Part shown: in pieces, positions 41,953 through 51,924 of the stretch
Layout of the letters: each line of letters starts with the position of its first letter
Position numbering within the stretch: the stretch's first letter is position 1
DNA from: Rhodobacter sp.
Lineage (GTDB): Bacteria > Pseudomonadota > Alphaproteobacteria > Rhodobacterales > Rhodobacteraceae
DNA length: 64,000 nt
Reading direction: 5' to 3'
Assembly: GCA_030065095.1 (NCBI GenBank)
Contig: JASJDP010000003.1
Span: forward strand, 1-64,000
The notes under the pieces: model-generated
The model's database searches: none
What the model saw: only the letters and a program-made list of their open reading frames with translations
Told to the model about the DNA's origin: nothing
Position numbers and translations under genes: made by a program

Positions 41953-42714
41953 ATGTTGATCTACAAGATTTTCCGCACCGAAGAATGGGCCGCCCTGCAG
42001 GCCGGCGGCGCCACCGAAGGTGCTCCCGTCGATCTGGCCGACGGCTATATCCATTTCTCCACCGCCGATCAGGCGCCGGAAACCGCTGCGAAGCATTTCG
42101 CGGGCGAGACAAGCCTGATGCTGATCGCCGTCGAGACGGCTGCGCTTGGGGATGCCCTGAAATGGGAGCCCTCGCGCGGCGGAGAGCTGTTTCCACATCT
42201 CTATGCACCGCTGCGTTCGGATCAGGTGGCCTGGGCCAAGCCCCTGCCCCCTGCGGACACCGGCCATCTCTTCCCCGAGGAGATCGTGGGCCATGTGAAC
42301 CCGACGCGCCCGCAATTCGAGGCTTTCAAGGCCCTCGACCGCGACCATCCGCTCGACATGCTGAACCTCATCCGCCTGCGCACCCGCGCCGGCTATGCAG
42401 CCGACCACGAACTGGCCGAGGCGGGCCTCTCGGGCGCGGAAGCCTACAGCAACTACGGACGCGAGACGGCCCCGATCCTGGCACGCGTCGGCGGCAGCAT
42501 CCTTTGGCGCGGCCAGTTCCAGTCGGTGATGATCGGCCCGGACGGCGAGCGCTGGGACCACGCCTTCATCGCCCGCTATCCAAGCGCGCACGCGTTTCTG
42601 GCGATGGTCACCGATCCTGGTTATCGCAGCGCGTCCGTCCACCGCACGGCCGCCGTGCGGACCTCTCGCCTGATCCGCTGTGCGCCGGCAGAGGCCGGGA
42701 CCGCGTTTGGATGA
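41953..42714 (+). CDS. DUF952-DUF1330 fusion protein
   Basis: A 253-residue cytosolic protein of two domains. Residues 1-112 match DUF952 ([44 protein letters not shown]); residues 113-253 match DUF1330, a dimeric ferredoxin-like barrel ([53 protein letters not shown]). The two are more often separate. No function is established for either. The stop overlaps the pyrD start (ATGA). Confidence 0.85.
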   Translation: MLIYKIFRTEEWAALQAGGATEGAPVDLADGYIHFSTADQAPETAAKHFAGETSLMLIAVETAALGDALKWEPSRGGELFPHLYAPLRSDQVAWAKPLPPADTGHLFPEEIVGHVNPTRPQFEAFKALDRDHPLDMLNLIRLRTRAGYAADHELAEAGLSGAEAYSNYGRETAPILARVGGSILWRGQFQSVMIGPDGERWDHAFIARYPSAHAFLAMVTDPGYRSASVHRTAAVRTSRLIRCAPAEAGTAFG

Positions 42715-43769
42715 GCCTGACCGAGCGCATCGGCCTTGCCGCGCTGCGCCTTGTCGATCCGGAAACCGCCCATGGTCTGGCCCTGCGCGCGCTGAGGTCC
42801 GGCCTCGCCCCCCTGCCCGGCCCCGTGACGTCGCCGCGGCTGGCCACCAGTCTCGCCGGGCTCGACCTGCCCAACCCGGTTGGCCTTGCCGCCGGGTTCG
42901 ACAAGAATGCCGAGGCGGTGGGCCCGCTGATGCGCGCGGGCTTCGGCTTTGTCGAGGTCGGTGCCGCCACCCCGCGGCCGCAGCCCGGCAACCCGCGCCC
43001 GCGTCTTTTTCGGCTGGCGCAGGACCACGCCGCAATCAACCGTTTCGGGTTCAACAACGACGGCATGCAGGCCATCGCCGCGCGCCTTGCCCGGCGTCCC
43101 GCCGGCATCCCGGTCGGCCTGAACCTCGGCGCGAACAAGGACAGCCCCAACCGCGCCGCCGATTTTGCCGAGGTTCTTCGGCAGTGCGGCCTGCATGTCG
43201 ATTTCGCGACCGTCAACGTCTCGTCGCCGAACACCGAGCGCCTGCGCGACCTGCAGGGGGCCGACGCGCTTGCCGCGCTGCTGGACGGTGTCATGGAGGC
43301 CCGCGCCGCGATGGAAGCCCCGGTTCCGGTCTTCCTCAAGATAGCCCCCGACTTGGACGCGGCCGAAGAGGCCGAAATCGCCCGCACGGCAATGGCGGCC
43401 GGCGTCGACGCAATCGTCGCCACCAACACGACGCTGGCCCGCGACGGACTGCAAAGCCCTGCAAGAAACGAGGCCGGGGGGCTGTCCGGCGCACCGTTGT
43501 TCGAGCGCTCGACGCGGATTCTGGCGCGCCTGCGGCAATTGACCGACGGTGCGCTGCCGCTGATCGGCGTCGGCGGCATCGGATCGGCGGAAGACGCCTA
43601 TGCCAAGATCAAGGCAGGAGCGACCGCCGTGCAGCTTTATACCGCGATGACGTACAAGGGCCTGTCTCTGGCGGCCCGGATCGCAAGGCGGCTCGACGCC
43701 CTGCTTGTCCGCGACGGTCATGCCAATGTCGCCGAAGCGGTCGGAACCGGAACGGAGGATTGGCTATGA
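42711..43769 (+). CDS. pyrD: Dihydroorotate dehydrogenase (quinone), class 2
   Basis: A 352-residue FMN enzyme of pyrimidine synthesis, attached to the inner membrane by its N-terminal helices and passing electrons to quinone. [13 protein letters not shown] and [10 protein letters not shown] bind substrate/FMN; the class 2 catalytic Ser is in [33 protein letters not shown] is the FMN phosphate site. ATG 42711 overlaps the previous stop, and its own stop overlaps arsC. Confidence 0.96.
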   Translation: MSLTERIGLAALRLVDPETAHGLALRALRSGLAPLPGPVTSPRLATSLAGLDLPNPVGLAAGFDKNAEAVGPLMRAGFGFVEVGAATPRPQPGNPRPRLFRLAQDHAAINRFGFNNDGMQAIAARLARRPAGIPVGLNLGANKDSPNRAADFAEVLRQCGLHVDFATVNVSSPNTERLRDLQGADALAALLDGVMEARAAMEAPVPVFLKIAPDLDAAEEAEIARTAMAAGVDAIVATNTTLARDGLQSPARNEAGGLSGAPLFERSTRILARLRQLTDGALPLIGVGGIGSAEDAYAKIKAGATAVQLYTAMTYKGLSLAARIARRLDALLVRDGHANVAEAVGTGTEDWL

Positions 43770-44113
43770 CCCGAGTGACCATCTGGCACAACCCGCGCTG
43801 CTCGAAATCCCGCCAGACGCTCAAGCTTCTGCAGGACCGCGGTGTCGAGATCACGGAACGGCGGTATCTCGACGATCCGCCGAGCTCCGTGGAAATCCGC
43901 GAAGCGCTGTCGCTGCTGGGCCTTCCGGCGATTGCCATGATGCGCCCGAAGGAGCCCGAGTTTCGCGCCGCGGGTCTGGCGAAGGACAGTCCCGAAGACG
44001 CGCTGATTGCCGCGATGGCGGCAACGCCCAAGCTGATCGAACGGCCCATCGTGTTCGCCGACGGCAGGGCCGCCCTCGGACGCCCGCCCGAGGCCGTGCT
44101 CGACATCCTTTGA
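43766..44113 (+). CDS. arsC: ArsC-family arsenate reductase
   Basis: A 115-residue glutaredoxin-dependent ArsC-like protein. The catalytic Cys12 is in [14 protein letters not shown], and the C-terminal [17 protein letters not shown] is the usual end. No other arsenic genes are near, so it may be a general Spx/ArsC-like thiol protein rather than part of an arsenic operon. It is coupled to pyrD by an ATGA overlap. Confidence 0.88.
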   Translation: MTRVTIWHNPRCSKSRQTLKLLQDRGVEITERRYLDDPPSSVEIREALSLLGLPAIAMMRPKEPEFRAAGLAKDSPEDALIAAMAATPKLIERPIVFADGRAALGRPPEAVLDIL

Positions 44114-44285
44114 CGCCGAACGGACCTGACAGGGGGTTTTGCGCGCAGGCTTGTACTGCAAGCGCATCACAGCAGAGCGTCACGCGCCCGCAACCGCGCG
44201 CGGTTGCGGGCATCTTCCGCCGCCGCCCGCGGCTTTGGCGCGGGCGCTGCAGCATGCTAACGATCAGGGAAAAGGAGCCGGCCCG

Positions 44286-45176
44286 ATGCCCGACGCCCGC
44301 GACCTCTATGGCGTGATCCCCTACCTTCCCTCTCCGCTGACCGGCGACGGCGGTATCGACCGCGACACGCTGGCCCGGCTCTGCGATTACCTGATCGGCG
44401 AAGGCGTGCATGGGCTGACGCCGCTCGGCAGCACCGGCGAGTTCGCCTATCTCGACTTCGACCAGCGCCGCACCGTCGTGGCAGCCGTCGTCGAGGCCGC
44501 CGCGGGCCGGGTTCCGGTCATCGCCGGGGTTGCGTCCACATCGACCCTCGACGCCGTCCGCCAGGCGCGGGAATGGGCCGCGTTGGGTGCCGACGGCATC
44601 CTGGCTGTCCTTGAGGCGTATTTCCCGGTGCCGGAGGACGGCGTTGTCGACTATTTCACCGCTGTCGCGGACGCCACGGACCTGCCGGTGACGCTGTACA
44701 CAAATCCGAATTTCCAGCGTTCCGACCTTACGCTGTCCGCCATCGACCGGCTCGCCGGGCACCCGAACATCCGCTATCTCAAGGATGCCTCGACCAATAC
44801 CGGGCGGCTGCTGACGGTGCTGAACAGTGTCGGAGACCGGCTTGGCGTTTTCGCCGCCTCCTCGCATATCACGACAGCGGTGATGCTGATCGGCGGGCGC
44901 GGCTGGCTGGCCGGGCCGTCCTGCCTTGTACCTCGGCAAAGCGTCCGGCTCTATGAGCTGTGCCGCGCCGGCGACTGGGACACGGCGATGGAGTTGCAGC
45001 GCGACCTGTGGGCCGTGAACCAGGTGTTCGCCCGCTTCAATCTCGCCGCGGCCGTCAAGGCGGGGCTGAGGCTGCAAGGTTTCGACTGCGGCGACCCGGC
45101 GCCACCGCAGGCCAAACTCGACGAGACCGAAATCACGCAAATCCGGCTTGCGCTGGAGCGCGTGAAAGCGCTTTGA
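44286..45176 (+). CDS. DapA-family aldolase/synthase
   Basis: A 296-residue class I aldolase barrel of the dihydrodipicolinate synthase/N-acetylneuraminate lyase superfamily. GSTGEF at 48-53, Tyr138 (LYTNPNF) and the Schiff-base Lys166 (RYLKDAS) are visible. The family spans dihydrodipicolinate synthase and sugar-acid aldolases/dehydratases, and this one is not clearly DapA itself. Start [14 protein letters not shown] follows AAAAGGAG. It stands alone. Confidence 0.88.
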   Translation: MPDARDLYGVIPYLPSPLTGDGGIDRDTLARLCDYLIGEGVHGLTPLGSTGEFAYLDFDQRRTVVAAVVEAAAGRVPVIAGVASTSTLDAVRQAREWAALGADGILAVLEAYFPVPEDGVVDYFTAVADATDLPVTLYTNPNFQRSDLTLSAIDRLAGHPNIRYLKDASTNTGRLLTVLNSVGDRLGVFAASSHITTAVMLIGGRGWLAGPSCLVPRQSVRLYELCRAGDWDTAMELQRDLWAVNQVFARFNLAAAVKAGLRLQGFDCGDPAPPQAKLDETEITQIRLALERVKAL

Positions 45177-45205
45177 GCGCGAAATTCTCTTGCACGCGTT
45201 TTTTT
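45159..45205 (+). terminator. Possible terminator overlapping the end of the DapA-like gene
   Basis: CGCGTG (45159-45164) pairs with CACGCG (45193-45198), enclosing a smaller AGCGCT-based hairpin, and is followed by seven T residues. The 5' arm lies inside the coding sequence. Confidence 0.35.
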
Positions 45206-45234
45206 GCTAGGATTTTCACAAAACCCTTGCCCGC

Positions 45235-46557
45235 TCACCCGCGGGTGGCCTGTGCCTCCAGCGCCGGATAACGCAGTCCCAGCGTCACCCCCCGCGCCAC
45301 GAACGAGACCAACAGCGCCAGCCACAGCCCGTGATTGCCCATCGCCGGCACCAGCACCGCCACCGCCACGCAATAGATGGCCGCCGACACCGCCATCATG
45401 TTGCGCATGTCCGCCGACCGCGTCGCCCCGATGAAGATGCCGTCGAACATCCACGCCGCCACGCCCGTCAGCGGTGCAAAAACCATATAGATCAGGTAGA
45501 TCCGCGCCTCGGCCCGGACCTGCGCCGACGTCGTCATCAGATCCACGACCCACGTGCCGAACAACGCGAACACCGCGGTCAGGATCAAGACCGAGATCAG
45601 CCCCCAGAACGACGTCAAGAGCGCCCCGCGCCGCAATCGCCCGCGAGCCCGCGCGCCCATTGCCTGGCCCACCAGCGCCTCGGCCGCGAAGGCGAACCCG
45701 TCCAGGGCAAAGGCCGTGACATGCAGGAACTGGATCAGGATCTGGTTCGCCGCCAGTGTCACGTCGCCGAAATCCGCCCCCAGAAACAGAAACGAGACAA
45801 AGATCGCTTCCAGCAGCAGCGACCGGATCAGGATATCGCGATTGACCGCCGCCATGCGCCATACGGCGACCCTGTCGAAGACCCGCGCCCAGGCGTGCCA
45901 GTCCGGCCCGGAAAACGCCGGCCGGCAGAGCCACAGCCCCAGGCCGAAGGCGCTCCACTCCGCGAGGAAGGTCGCCAGCGCCACGCCCTCGACGCCCCAA
46001 CCCAGCCCCAGCACGAACCACAGGTCCAGAACGATGTTCACGCCGTTCATCCACAACTGCAGCGCCATGACCGACCGCGCGCGTTCCAGCGCGATCAGCC
46101 AGCCGGTGATCCCGAAGATCGCAATCGCGCCGGGCGCCGACCAGATCCGGATCGCCATGTAATCGCGCGCCAGCCCCTCGACCTCGGCCGAGGCGGGCGA
46201 GATCCGGAATGCCACCCAGAAGAGCGGCGCCTGCAGAAGGATCAACGCCAGGCCGCCCGCGACGCCGATCATCAGCGCCCGCATCAGCAACGCCGACACT
46301 TCGGACCGGTCGCCCGCACCGTGGGCCTGGCTGGTCAGTCCCACGGTTCCCATGCGCAGGAACCCAAAGATCCAATAGACCGCGGTCAGGACAATCGCGC
46401 CGATCCCGACGGCGCCGATCGGTGCGGCAGCGCCCATCTGACCGACAACGCCGGTGTCCACTGCGCCCAGAATCGGCACCGTGGCGTTGGAAATCATGAT
46501 CGGCACCGCGATCTTCAGCACGCGCCCATGGGTCAGCGCGCCGGAGTCCAAGGTCAT
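45235..46557 (-). CDS. MATE family efflux transporter
   Basis: A 440-residue membrane protein with about 12 helices in two similar halves, the multidrug and toxin extrusion layout (DinF/NorM type). GALTHGRVLKIAVPIMISN starts the first helix; TVGLTSQAHGAGDRSEV and ALVGQAMGARARGRL are the paired helix-2/8 loops. Its ATG overlaps the stop of the upstream thioesterase gene by four bases, so it belongs to a three-gene unit with two hot-dog thioesterases. Substrate unknown. Confidence 0.92.
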   Translation of the reverse strand: MTLDSGALTHGRVLKIAVPIMISNATVPILGAVDTGVVGQMGAAAPIGAVGIGAIVLTAVYWIFGFLRMGTVGLTSQAHGAGDRSEVSALLMRALMIGVAGGLALILLQAPLFWVAFRISPASAEVEGLARDYMAIRIWSAPGAIAIFGITGWLIALERARSVMALQLWMNGVNIVLDLWFVLGLGWGVEGVALATFLAEWSAFGLGLWLCRPAFSGPDWHAWARVFDRVAVWRMAAVNRDILIRSLLLEAIFVSFLFLGADFGDVTLAANQILIQFLHVTAFALDGFAFAAEALVGQAMGARARGRLRRGALLTSFWGLISVLILTAVFALFGTWVVDLMTTSAQVRAEARIYLIYMVFAPLTGVAAWMFDGIFIGATRSADMRNMMAVSAAIYCVAVAVLVPAMGNHGLWLALLVSFVARGVTLGLRYPALEAQATRG

Positions 46558-47078
46558 TCAGCTGGCTCTGTCCTGGCTGGCATCAAAAAATGCCCGGTCG
46601 CCTGAGCGAACAGCCTCGCGCGGTTGTCCTGCCAGGCCTCGACATGGACCGAGGCATAGCGCCGACCCGACCGGTTGACCCGCGCCCGCGCATAGGCGTC
46701 GCGTGGCAGGCCCGACCGCAGGTAGTCCACCGTGAAATCAATGGTTTTCGGCAGCCGCGGCAGGTGTTGCGGATCGACCGTGGTGGGGTCGATCTTGCCG
46801 GACTCGATGTCCTCCCAAAGGTAGGACCACGACAGCTCGATGATCGCCGCCACCTCCAGAAAGGCCGCAATCGCACCGCCATGCAGGGCCGGCAGGATCG
46901 GGTTGCCGATCAGCTTGTCGTCATACGCCAGCAAGGCGGTCAGCTCGTCGCCATGCCGCTCGAAGGAGATACCGAGAAACCGGATATACGGCACCCCGTC
47001 GACCAGCGCCTTCAGCGCCGCGTCGCGCCGCTGCTTGACCACCTGAACCGGCTCTGGCCTGGGCCGGGGCGCCATCAT
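46554..47078 (-). CDS. PaaI-family hot-dog thioesterase (174 aa)
   Basis: A hot-dog-fold acyl-CoA thioesterase. The catalytic loop LPALHGGAIAAFLEVAA has the HGG motif of PaaI proteins, with the downstream strand KTIDFTVDYLRSGLPRDAYARA. It overlaps the preceding thioesterase stop and the MATE start. Two paralogous thioesterases in one unit, next to a fatty-acid oxidation operon, suggest acyl-CoA housekeeping; substrate unproven. Confidence 0.9.
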   Translation of the reverse strand: MMAPRPRPEPVQVVKQRRDAALKALVDGVPYIRFLGISFERHGDELTALLAYDDKLIGNPILPALHGGAIAAFLEVAAIIELSWSYLWEDIESGKIDPTTVDPQHLPRLPKTIDFTVDYLRSGLPRDAYARARVNRSGRRYASVHVEAWQDNRARLFAQATGHFLMPARTEPAE

Positions 47079-47497
47079 CCGCGCTCCACGGTAAAGGCGC
47101 CGGTGGCCGCGGCGACCGGATTGTCGCGGTCGTCATCCATCGCCCAGGCCCGCACGAAGGCCACCGAGCGGGTCACGTGATAGCACTCGGCGCGCGCGGT
47201 GATCGCCTGCCCGGGCACCGCCGCGCGCATGTAGTCGATGCGCAGATCGATCGTCGCGGTGCCGTGCGTGGCGTCGGGGTGGCTCATCACCGCAGCGCCG
47301 CCGCAGGTGTCCATCAGCGCCGACACCGCCCCGCCGTGGATCACGCCGGTTTCGGGATCGCCGATCAGCCGGTCGTCATAGGGCATGGTGATCTCTGCCG
47401 CCCCCGGTTCCAGCGCGGTCAGCCGCATGCCCAGTGCCCGCGAATGCGGCAACGCCTCGATGAACTGGCTGGCGATCTTAAAGCTTTTGTCGGTCAT
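47075..47497 (-). CDS. PaaI-family hot-dog thioesterase (140 aa)
   Basis: A second hot-dog thioesterase. The motif is GVIHGGAVSALMDTCGG, with TIDLRIDYMRAAVPGQAITA as the following strand pair. The start MTDKSFKIASQFIEAL at 47497 is preferred over the longer frame. First gene of the thioesterase-thioesterase-MATE unit, divergent from the MerR genes. Confidence 0.9.
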   Translation of the reverse strand: MTDKSFKIASQFIEALPHSRALGMRLTALEPGAAEITMPYDDRLIGDPETGVIHGGAVSALMDTCGGAAVMSHPDATHGTATIDLRIDYMRAAVPGQAITARAECYHVTRSVAFVRAWAMDDDRDNPVAAATGAFTVERG

Positions 47498-47554
47498 ACC
47501 CGCCCCGGCCTGAAACGCCCTGCGGTTATTGGCGCTTACTCCTGCGCCCGCAAG

Positions 47555-47568
47555 TGCTAACTTTAGCA
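47555..47568. promoter_or_regulatory. Inverted repeat TGCTAACTTTAGCA between divergent units
   Basis: TGCTAA and TTAGCA are perfect inverted 6-mers with a 2-base centre, located between the thioesterase gene start (47497) and the first MerR gene (47700). The shape and place suit an operator for either unit. Confidence 0.35.
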
Positions 47569-47699
47569 ATTGAGAGCTGTTCGCAATCTCGGGTTTTTAT
47601 TTGGGATCCCTGATCAGGTCCCGCCCGCTTTGCCGGGCCGCGCGCAGATGTGCCACACCGGCAATTGAAACGACCCGCAAACCGCCCTACCCTCGACCC

Positions 47700-48068
47700 A
47701 TGGCTGGGGACAAGCTCAACTTCAAGGAGATGTGCGCACGGTTCGACGTGACCCCGCGCACCCTTCGCTATTACGAATACATCGAACTGCTCGCGCCCGA
47801 AAAAGACGGACGGTCCCGGTTTTACGGCCCGCGCGAAACCGCGCGCATGACGCTGATCCTGCGGGGCCGCCGATTCGGCTTTTCCCTGGAAGAGATCCGC
47901 CAGTGGCTGCTGCTTTACGAAGCACAGGGCACCGGCGCACAATTCCGCGCCTTCGTCGATCTCGCCGATCGCCAGCTTGCCGCCCTGGCGACCCAGCGCC
48001 GCGATCTCGACGTCACCATCTCAGAGTTGAAGGCCCTCCGCGACGAGGTGGCCGGAAATCTCGGCTGA
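47700..48068 (+). CDS. MerR-family transcriptional regulator (122 aa)
   Basis: Winged-helix DNA-binding domain at the N-terminus (about 8-75; [37 protein letters not shown]) followed by a coiled coil. It lacks the cysteines of metal-sensing MerR proteins, fitting the subgroup that senses acyl-CoA or other metabolites. It is paralogous to the MerR gene 134 bp downstream and precedes the fatty-acid operon. Confidence 0.9.
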   Translation: MAGDKLNFKEMCARFDVTPRTLRYYEYIELLAPEKDGRSRFYGPRETARMTLILRGRRFGFSLEEIRQWLLLYEAQGTGAQFRAFVDLADRQLAALATQRRDLDVTISELKALRDEVAGNLG

Positions 48069-48096
48069 CGCCCCGCTCGCCGCAAATAAATCGAAA

Positions 48097-48127
48097 TGAC
48101 GTGACGTTTTCTTTACGTGCACGTCAC
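48097..48127 (+). promoter_or_regulatory. Cluster of ACGT boxes upstream of the second MerR gene
   Basis: ACGT occurs at 48099, 48104, 48115 and 48121. The last two form the perfect palindrome ACGTGCACGT, extended to TTTACGTGCACGTCA. This resembles the TTTACGT-ACGTAAA type of site described for MerR-family acyl-CoA regulators such as LiuR. It lies in the gap before the second MerR gene and the beta-oxidation operon, so it is a likely autoregulatory operator. Confidence 0.5.
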
Positions 48128-48201
48128 CTTCTCTTGCGAGACTCACTGCAAACGCGCATTTGAGAGAAAGCGCGACTCAGCCAGAAGAAGACGAACGCGA
48201 G

Positions 48202-48612
48202 ATGACCGAAGACGTCATGACAATCCGCCAGATGTGCGACGAGTACGGCGTCACGCCGCGCACGCTCCGCTTTTACGAATCCAAGGAGCTTCTGTCGCCG
48301 ATCCGCCAAGGCAACCGCCGGCTGTTCACCCGCCGCGACCGCGCCCGCCTCAAACTGATTCTGCGCGGCAAGCGCTTTGGATTTTCTCTGGAAGAAATTC
48401 GCCAGCTTCTCGACCTCTACGACATGGGCGACCAGCAACAGACCCAGTTTCGCCGCACCTACGAGATCGCGAAGGAGCGACTCGTCGACATGGAACGCCA
48501 GCGCGACGAACTGATCGAGGCGATTGAGGATTTGAAAGAACAGCTCGAATGGGGCCGCAAAATGATCGAGTCGTTCGATTCCGGCCCTGCAACAGACACG
48601 GCGAAAGATTAA
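48202..48612 (+). CDS. MerR-family transcriptional regulator (136 aa)
   Basis: Second MerR regulator: [20 protein letters not shown] and [20 protein letters not shown] form the DNA-binding domain, then a long C-terminal coiled coil (about 75-125). ATG 48202 is taken; the frame open upstream starts at TTG and crosses the promoter region. Its stop is 17 bp from the first acyl-CoA dehydrogenase, so it is part of that transcript and probably controls it. Confidence 0.9.
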   Translation: MTEDVMTIRQMCDEYGVTPRTLRFYESKELLSPIRQGNRRLFTRRDRARLKLILRGKRFGFSLEEIRQLLDLYDMGDQQQTQFRRTYEIAKERLVDMERQRDELIEAIEDLKEQLEWGRKMIESFDSGPATDTAKD

Positions 48613-48629
48613 CGCAACGGAGCCCCGCC

Positions 48630-50408
48630 ATGCCCAGCTACACCGCCCCGACCAAGGACATGCAGTTTCTGCTGCACGACATGCTGAATGTCTCGGCCTC
48701 CGACATTCCGGGATATGACGAGCTTGACCGCGATTTCACCGCGGCGATCCTGGACGAAGCCGGCAAGATCAGCGTCGAGGTTCTGGCCCCGTTGAACGCC
48801 GTCGGCGATCACGAAGGCTGTGCGCTGGAAAACGGCGTGGTGCGCACGCCCGCCGGGTTCAAGGCGGCTTACGACCAGATGCGCGAAGGTGGCTGGATGG
48901 GCCTCGATGCGGATCCCGAATACGGCGGACAGGGCATGCCCTATCTGATGGGCAGCGCGGTGGGCGAGATGTTCGTGTCGGCCAACATGGCCTTCAACAT
49001 GTACCAGGGTCTGACCCACGGCGCCTATTCCGCGATCCACGCCCACGGCACCGAGCAGCAAAAGGCCACCTATCTGCCCAATATGATCGAGGGGCGCTGG
49101 TCCGGCACGATGAACCTGACAGAGCCGCATTGCGGCACCGATCTGGGCCTGATCCGCACCAAGGCGGAACCGCAGGACGACGGCAGCTATCGCATCACCG
49201 GCCAGAAAATCTGGATCTCGGCGGGCGAGCACGACCTGTCGGAAAACATCATCCACCTGGTCCTGGCCAAGATCCCCGGTGGCCCCGACGGCGTGAAAGG
49301 CATCTCGCTGTTCATCGTGCCGAAGTTCCTGGTCAACGACGACGGCTCGCTGGGCGCGCGCAATTCGGTCACCTGCGGCGGGCTGGAATCCAAGATGGGC
49401 ATCCACGGCAACGCCACCTGCGTGATGAACCACGACGGGGCCGTGGGCTATCTTGTCGGCGAGCCGCACAAGGGCATGCGCGCGATGTTCACCATGATGA
49501 ACGAGGCGCGGCTGGGCGTCGGCCTGCAAGGCTATGCCCAGGGCGTCGTCGCCTATCAGAACGCCCTTGGCTTTGCGCAGGATCGCCTGCAGGGCCGCGA
49601 CGTGACCGGTGTGAAGAACCCTGACGGGCCCGCCGATCCGATCATCGTCCACCCGGACGTGCGCCGGAACCTTCTGATGCAGAAGAGCTTTGTCGAGGGC
49701 GCGCGTGCCTTCGTCTTCTGGGGCGCGCAGATGATCGACCGCGCCAAGCGTCTCGAAGATGCCGACGCGGATGCGATGATCTCGCTTCTGACCCCGGTCA
49801 TCAAGGGCTTCCTGACCGACAAGGGGTTCGAGACCACGGTGCTGGCCCAGCAGACGTTGGGCGGATCGGGCTTTACCAAGGAGTGGGGGCTCGAGCAGTT
49901 CGTCCGCGACGCCCGGATCACCATGATCTACGAAGGAACGAACGGCATCCAGTCGCTTGACCTCGTGGGCCGCAAGCTGCCGCAGAACGGCGGCAAGACC
50001 ATCATGGCCTTCTTCGAGATGGTGAAAGGCTTCTTGAAGGAAAACGAGGGCCATGCCGAGCTGAAGGCCGGATTCCTCGACCCGCTCAAGGCGGCGTCGA
50101 AGGATCTGCAGGCGGCGGGGATGTATTTCATGTCCGAAGGCCTGAAAAACCCCAATGCGGCCCTGTCGGGATCATACGATTTCATGCATCTTTTCGGCCA
50201 TGTCAGCCTGGGGCTGATGTGGGCACAGATGGCCAAGGCCAGCTATGCCGCGCTCGAAGCCGGCGCGTCGGACGAGGAGTTCTACAAGACCAAGCTTGCG
50301 ACGGGCCGCTTCCACATGGCCCACCAGCTGCCCGCAACCGCGATGCATCTGGCGCGCATCCGGTCCGGTGCCGAGCCGGTGATGACGCTGGACGCGGCGA
50401 ATTTCTGA
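48630..50408 (+). CDS. Acyl-CoA dehydrogenase, long (DmdC-like) type
   Basis: A 592-residue FAD enzyme. The acyl-CoA dehydrogenase core carries [53 protein letters not shown] and the catalytic-Glu segment [15 protein letters not shown]; a C-terminal extension (about 470-592) is typical of the subgroup that includes 3-methylmercaptopropionyl-CoA dehydrogenase (DmdC). Both fatty acyl-CoA and DMSP-derived substrates are therefore possible. The setting with thiolase and FadB favours fatty acid oxidation. Confidence 0.92.
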   Translation: MPSYTAPTKDMQFLLHDMLNVSASDIPGYDELDRDFTAAILDEAGKISVEVLAPLNAVGDHEGCALENGVVRTPAGFKAAYDQMREGGWMGLDADPEYGGQGMPYLMGSAVGEMFVSANMAFNMYQGLTHGAYSAIHAHGTEQQKATYLPNMIEGRWSGTMNLTEPHCGTDLGLIRTKAEPQDDGSYRITGQKIWISAGEHDLSENIIHLVLAKIPGGPDGVKGISLFIVPKFLVNDDGSLGARNSVTCGGLESKMGIHGNATCVMNHDGAVGYLVGEPHKGMRAMFTMMNEARLGVGLQGYAQGVVAYQNALGFAQDRLQGRDVTGVKNPDGPADPIIVHPDVRRNLLMQKSFVEGARAFVFWGAQMIDRAKRLEDADADAMISLLTPVIKGFLTDKGFETTVLAQQTLGGSGFTKEWGLEQFVRDARITMIYEGTNGIQSLDLVGRKLPQNGGKTIMAFFEMVKGFLKENEGHAELKAGFLDPLKAASKDLQAAGMYFMSEGLKNPNAALSGSYDFMHLFGHVSLGLMWAQMAKASYAALEAGASDEEFYKTKLATGRFHMAHQLPATAMHLARIRSGAEPVMTLDAANF

Positions 50409-50456
50409 GCAAGGCGGGGGGAACCCCGCCTTACGCGCGTTTGACCCGGAGGATCG

Positions 50457-50669
50457 ATGCCGAAACGCTTCCGCCTGACCCGCCGCTTCAATGTCGGGAT
50501 GACTGAGGACGGCTACCGCCGCCTGAAACGGTTCGCCGCCGAGGCCGGGCTGGACGAGGGTGAAGCCCTGTCGTTTCTCTTCGAACATTTCGACAGTGTG
50601 ACGAACCACGAAAACCTCACCGCCCGGCTGCGGCTGTTCAATTCCGAGTTGGAAGCCAGGAAGAAATAG
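50457..50669 (+). CDS. Small conserved-looking protein between dehydrogenase genes (70 aa)
   Basis: Basic at both ends ([21 protein letters not shown]). [20 protein letters not shown], followed by [16 protein letters not shown], resembles a strand plus two helices as in ribbon-helix-helix-like proteins. CCGGAGG precedes the ATG. It lies 48 bp after one dehydrogenase and 11 bp before the next, in frame with the operon, so it is very likely expressed. A DNA-binding or partner role is a guess. Confidence 0.72.
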   Translation: MPKRFRLTRRFNVGMTEDGYRRLKRFAAEAGLDEGEALSFLFEHFDSVTNHENLTARLRLFNSELEARKK

Positions 50670-50680
50670 CGGAGGACCGG

Positions 50681-51847
50681 ATGACCGACTTGTCGCCGAC
50701 GAACTGGATGACGGATGAGCACCGGATGCTGGCCGACATGACGCGGGCCTTCATCGAAAACGAATGGGCACCGCATTTCGACCGCTGGCGGAAACAGGGA
50801 GAGATGGACAAATCGACCTGGACCCAGGCGGGCGAGCTGGGCCTCTTGTGCCCGTCGGTCCCCGAGGAATATGGCGGCGCTGGCGGCGATTTCGGGCATG
50901 AGGCGGTGATCCTGATGGAAGGCAGCCGCGCAAATCTGGCAAGCTGGGGCCACGGCATCCACTCTGGCATCGTCGCCCACTACATCCTGGCCTACGGCAC
51001 CGAAGAGCAGAAGAAACGCTGGCTGCCAAAGATGGTTTCGGGCGAGATGGTCGGCGCGCTGGCGATGACCGAACCGTCCGGCGGATCGGACGTGCAGAAT
51101 CTCAAGACCCGTGCAATCCGCGACGGCAATGTCTATCGTCTGACCGGTCAGAAGACCTTTATCACCAACGGCCAGCATGCAGACCTGGTCATCGTCGCCG
51201 CCAAGACCGACCCCTCGGGCCGCGCCAAGGGAACATCGCTGGTGGTGGTCGAGACCGAGGGCGCCGACGGCTTCGCCCGAGGCCGGAATCTGGAAAAGAT
51301 CGGCTGCCATGCCGCCGACACGTCAGAACTTTTCTTCGACAATGTCGCCGTGCCGCCCGAAAACATCCTTGGCGGCGAAGAGGGTCAGGGCTTTTACCAG
51401 ATGATGCAGCAGCTGCCCCAGGAACGGCTGATCATCGCCTGCGGCGCGGTCGGCGCGATGGAGGGCGCGGTCGAGCGCACCATCGCCTATGCCCGCGAAC
51501 GCCAGGCCTTCGGTGGCCCGATCATGCAGTTCCAGAATACCCGGTTCAAGCTGGCGGAGTGCCAGACGAAGACCGCCGTCGCGCGCGCCTTCCTGAACGA
51601 ATGCATTGCCGAACACCTCCGGGGTGCGCTGTCCGTCGAGAAGGCGGCGATGGCGAAGTACTGGGTGACGGACACCCAGGGCGAGGTGCTGGACGAATGC
51701 CTGCAGCTGCATGGCGGCTACGGCTTCATGCAGGAATATGCGGTGGCCGAGATGTGGACGGATGCGCGGGTTCAGCGCATCTATGGCGGGACGAACGAGA
51801 TCATGAAGGAGCTGATCTCGCGCAGCTTTTCCGGGGACCGGCCGTGA
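50681..51847 (+). CDS. Acyl-CoA dehydrogenase
   Basis: A 388-residue FAD enzyme of standard length. [36 protein letters not shown] and the C-terminal [19 protein letters not shown] with [15 protein letters not shown] mark the family; the catalytic Glu is in GGTNEIMKE. It oxidises an acyl-CoA and passes electrons to ETF. Third gene of the operon. Confidence 0.95.
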   Translation: MTDLSPTNWMTDEHRMLADMTRAFIENEWAPHFDRWRKQGEMDKSTWTQAGELGLLCPSVPEEYGGAGGDFGHEAVILMEGSRANLASWGHGIHSGIVAHYILAYGTEEQKKRWLPKMVSGEMVGALAMTEPSGGSDVQNLKTRAIRDGNVYRLTGQKTFITNGQHADLVIVAAKTDPSGRAKGTSLVVVETEGADGFARGRNLEKIGCHAADTSELFFDNVAVPPENILGGEEGQGFYQMMQQLPQERLIIACGAVGAMEGAVERTIAYARERQAFGGPIMQFQNTRFKLAECQTKTAVARAFLNECIAEHLRGALSVEKAAMAKYWVTDTQGEVLDECLQLHGGYGFMQEYAVAEMWTDARVQRIYGGTNEIMKELISRSFSGDRP

Positions 51848-51924
51848 CCGTTCCGCGCCGGATCAGGAATTGCGCCGCGCAAGCGCGTCGCCGCGGGCGC
51901 CGCTTCGCGGCGCGCCTGCGGCCT

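Noticed and set aside
44186-44211. Perfect 11-bp inverted repeat with CGCG loop between arsC and the DapA-like gene
   Set aside because: Could be a terminator for arsC but lacks a T-run, and GC-rich palindromes are frequent here. Not enough to call a feature.
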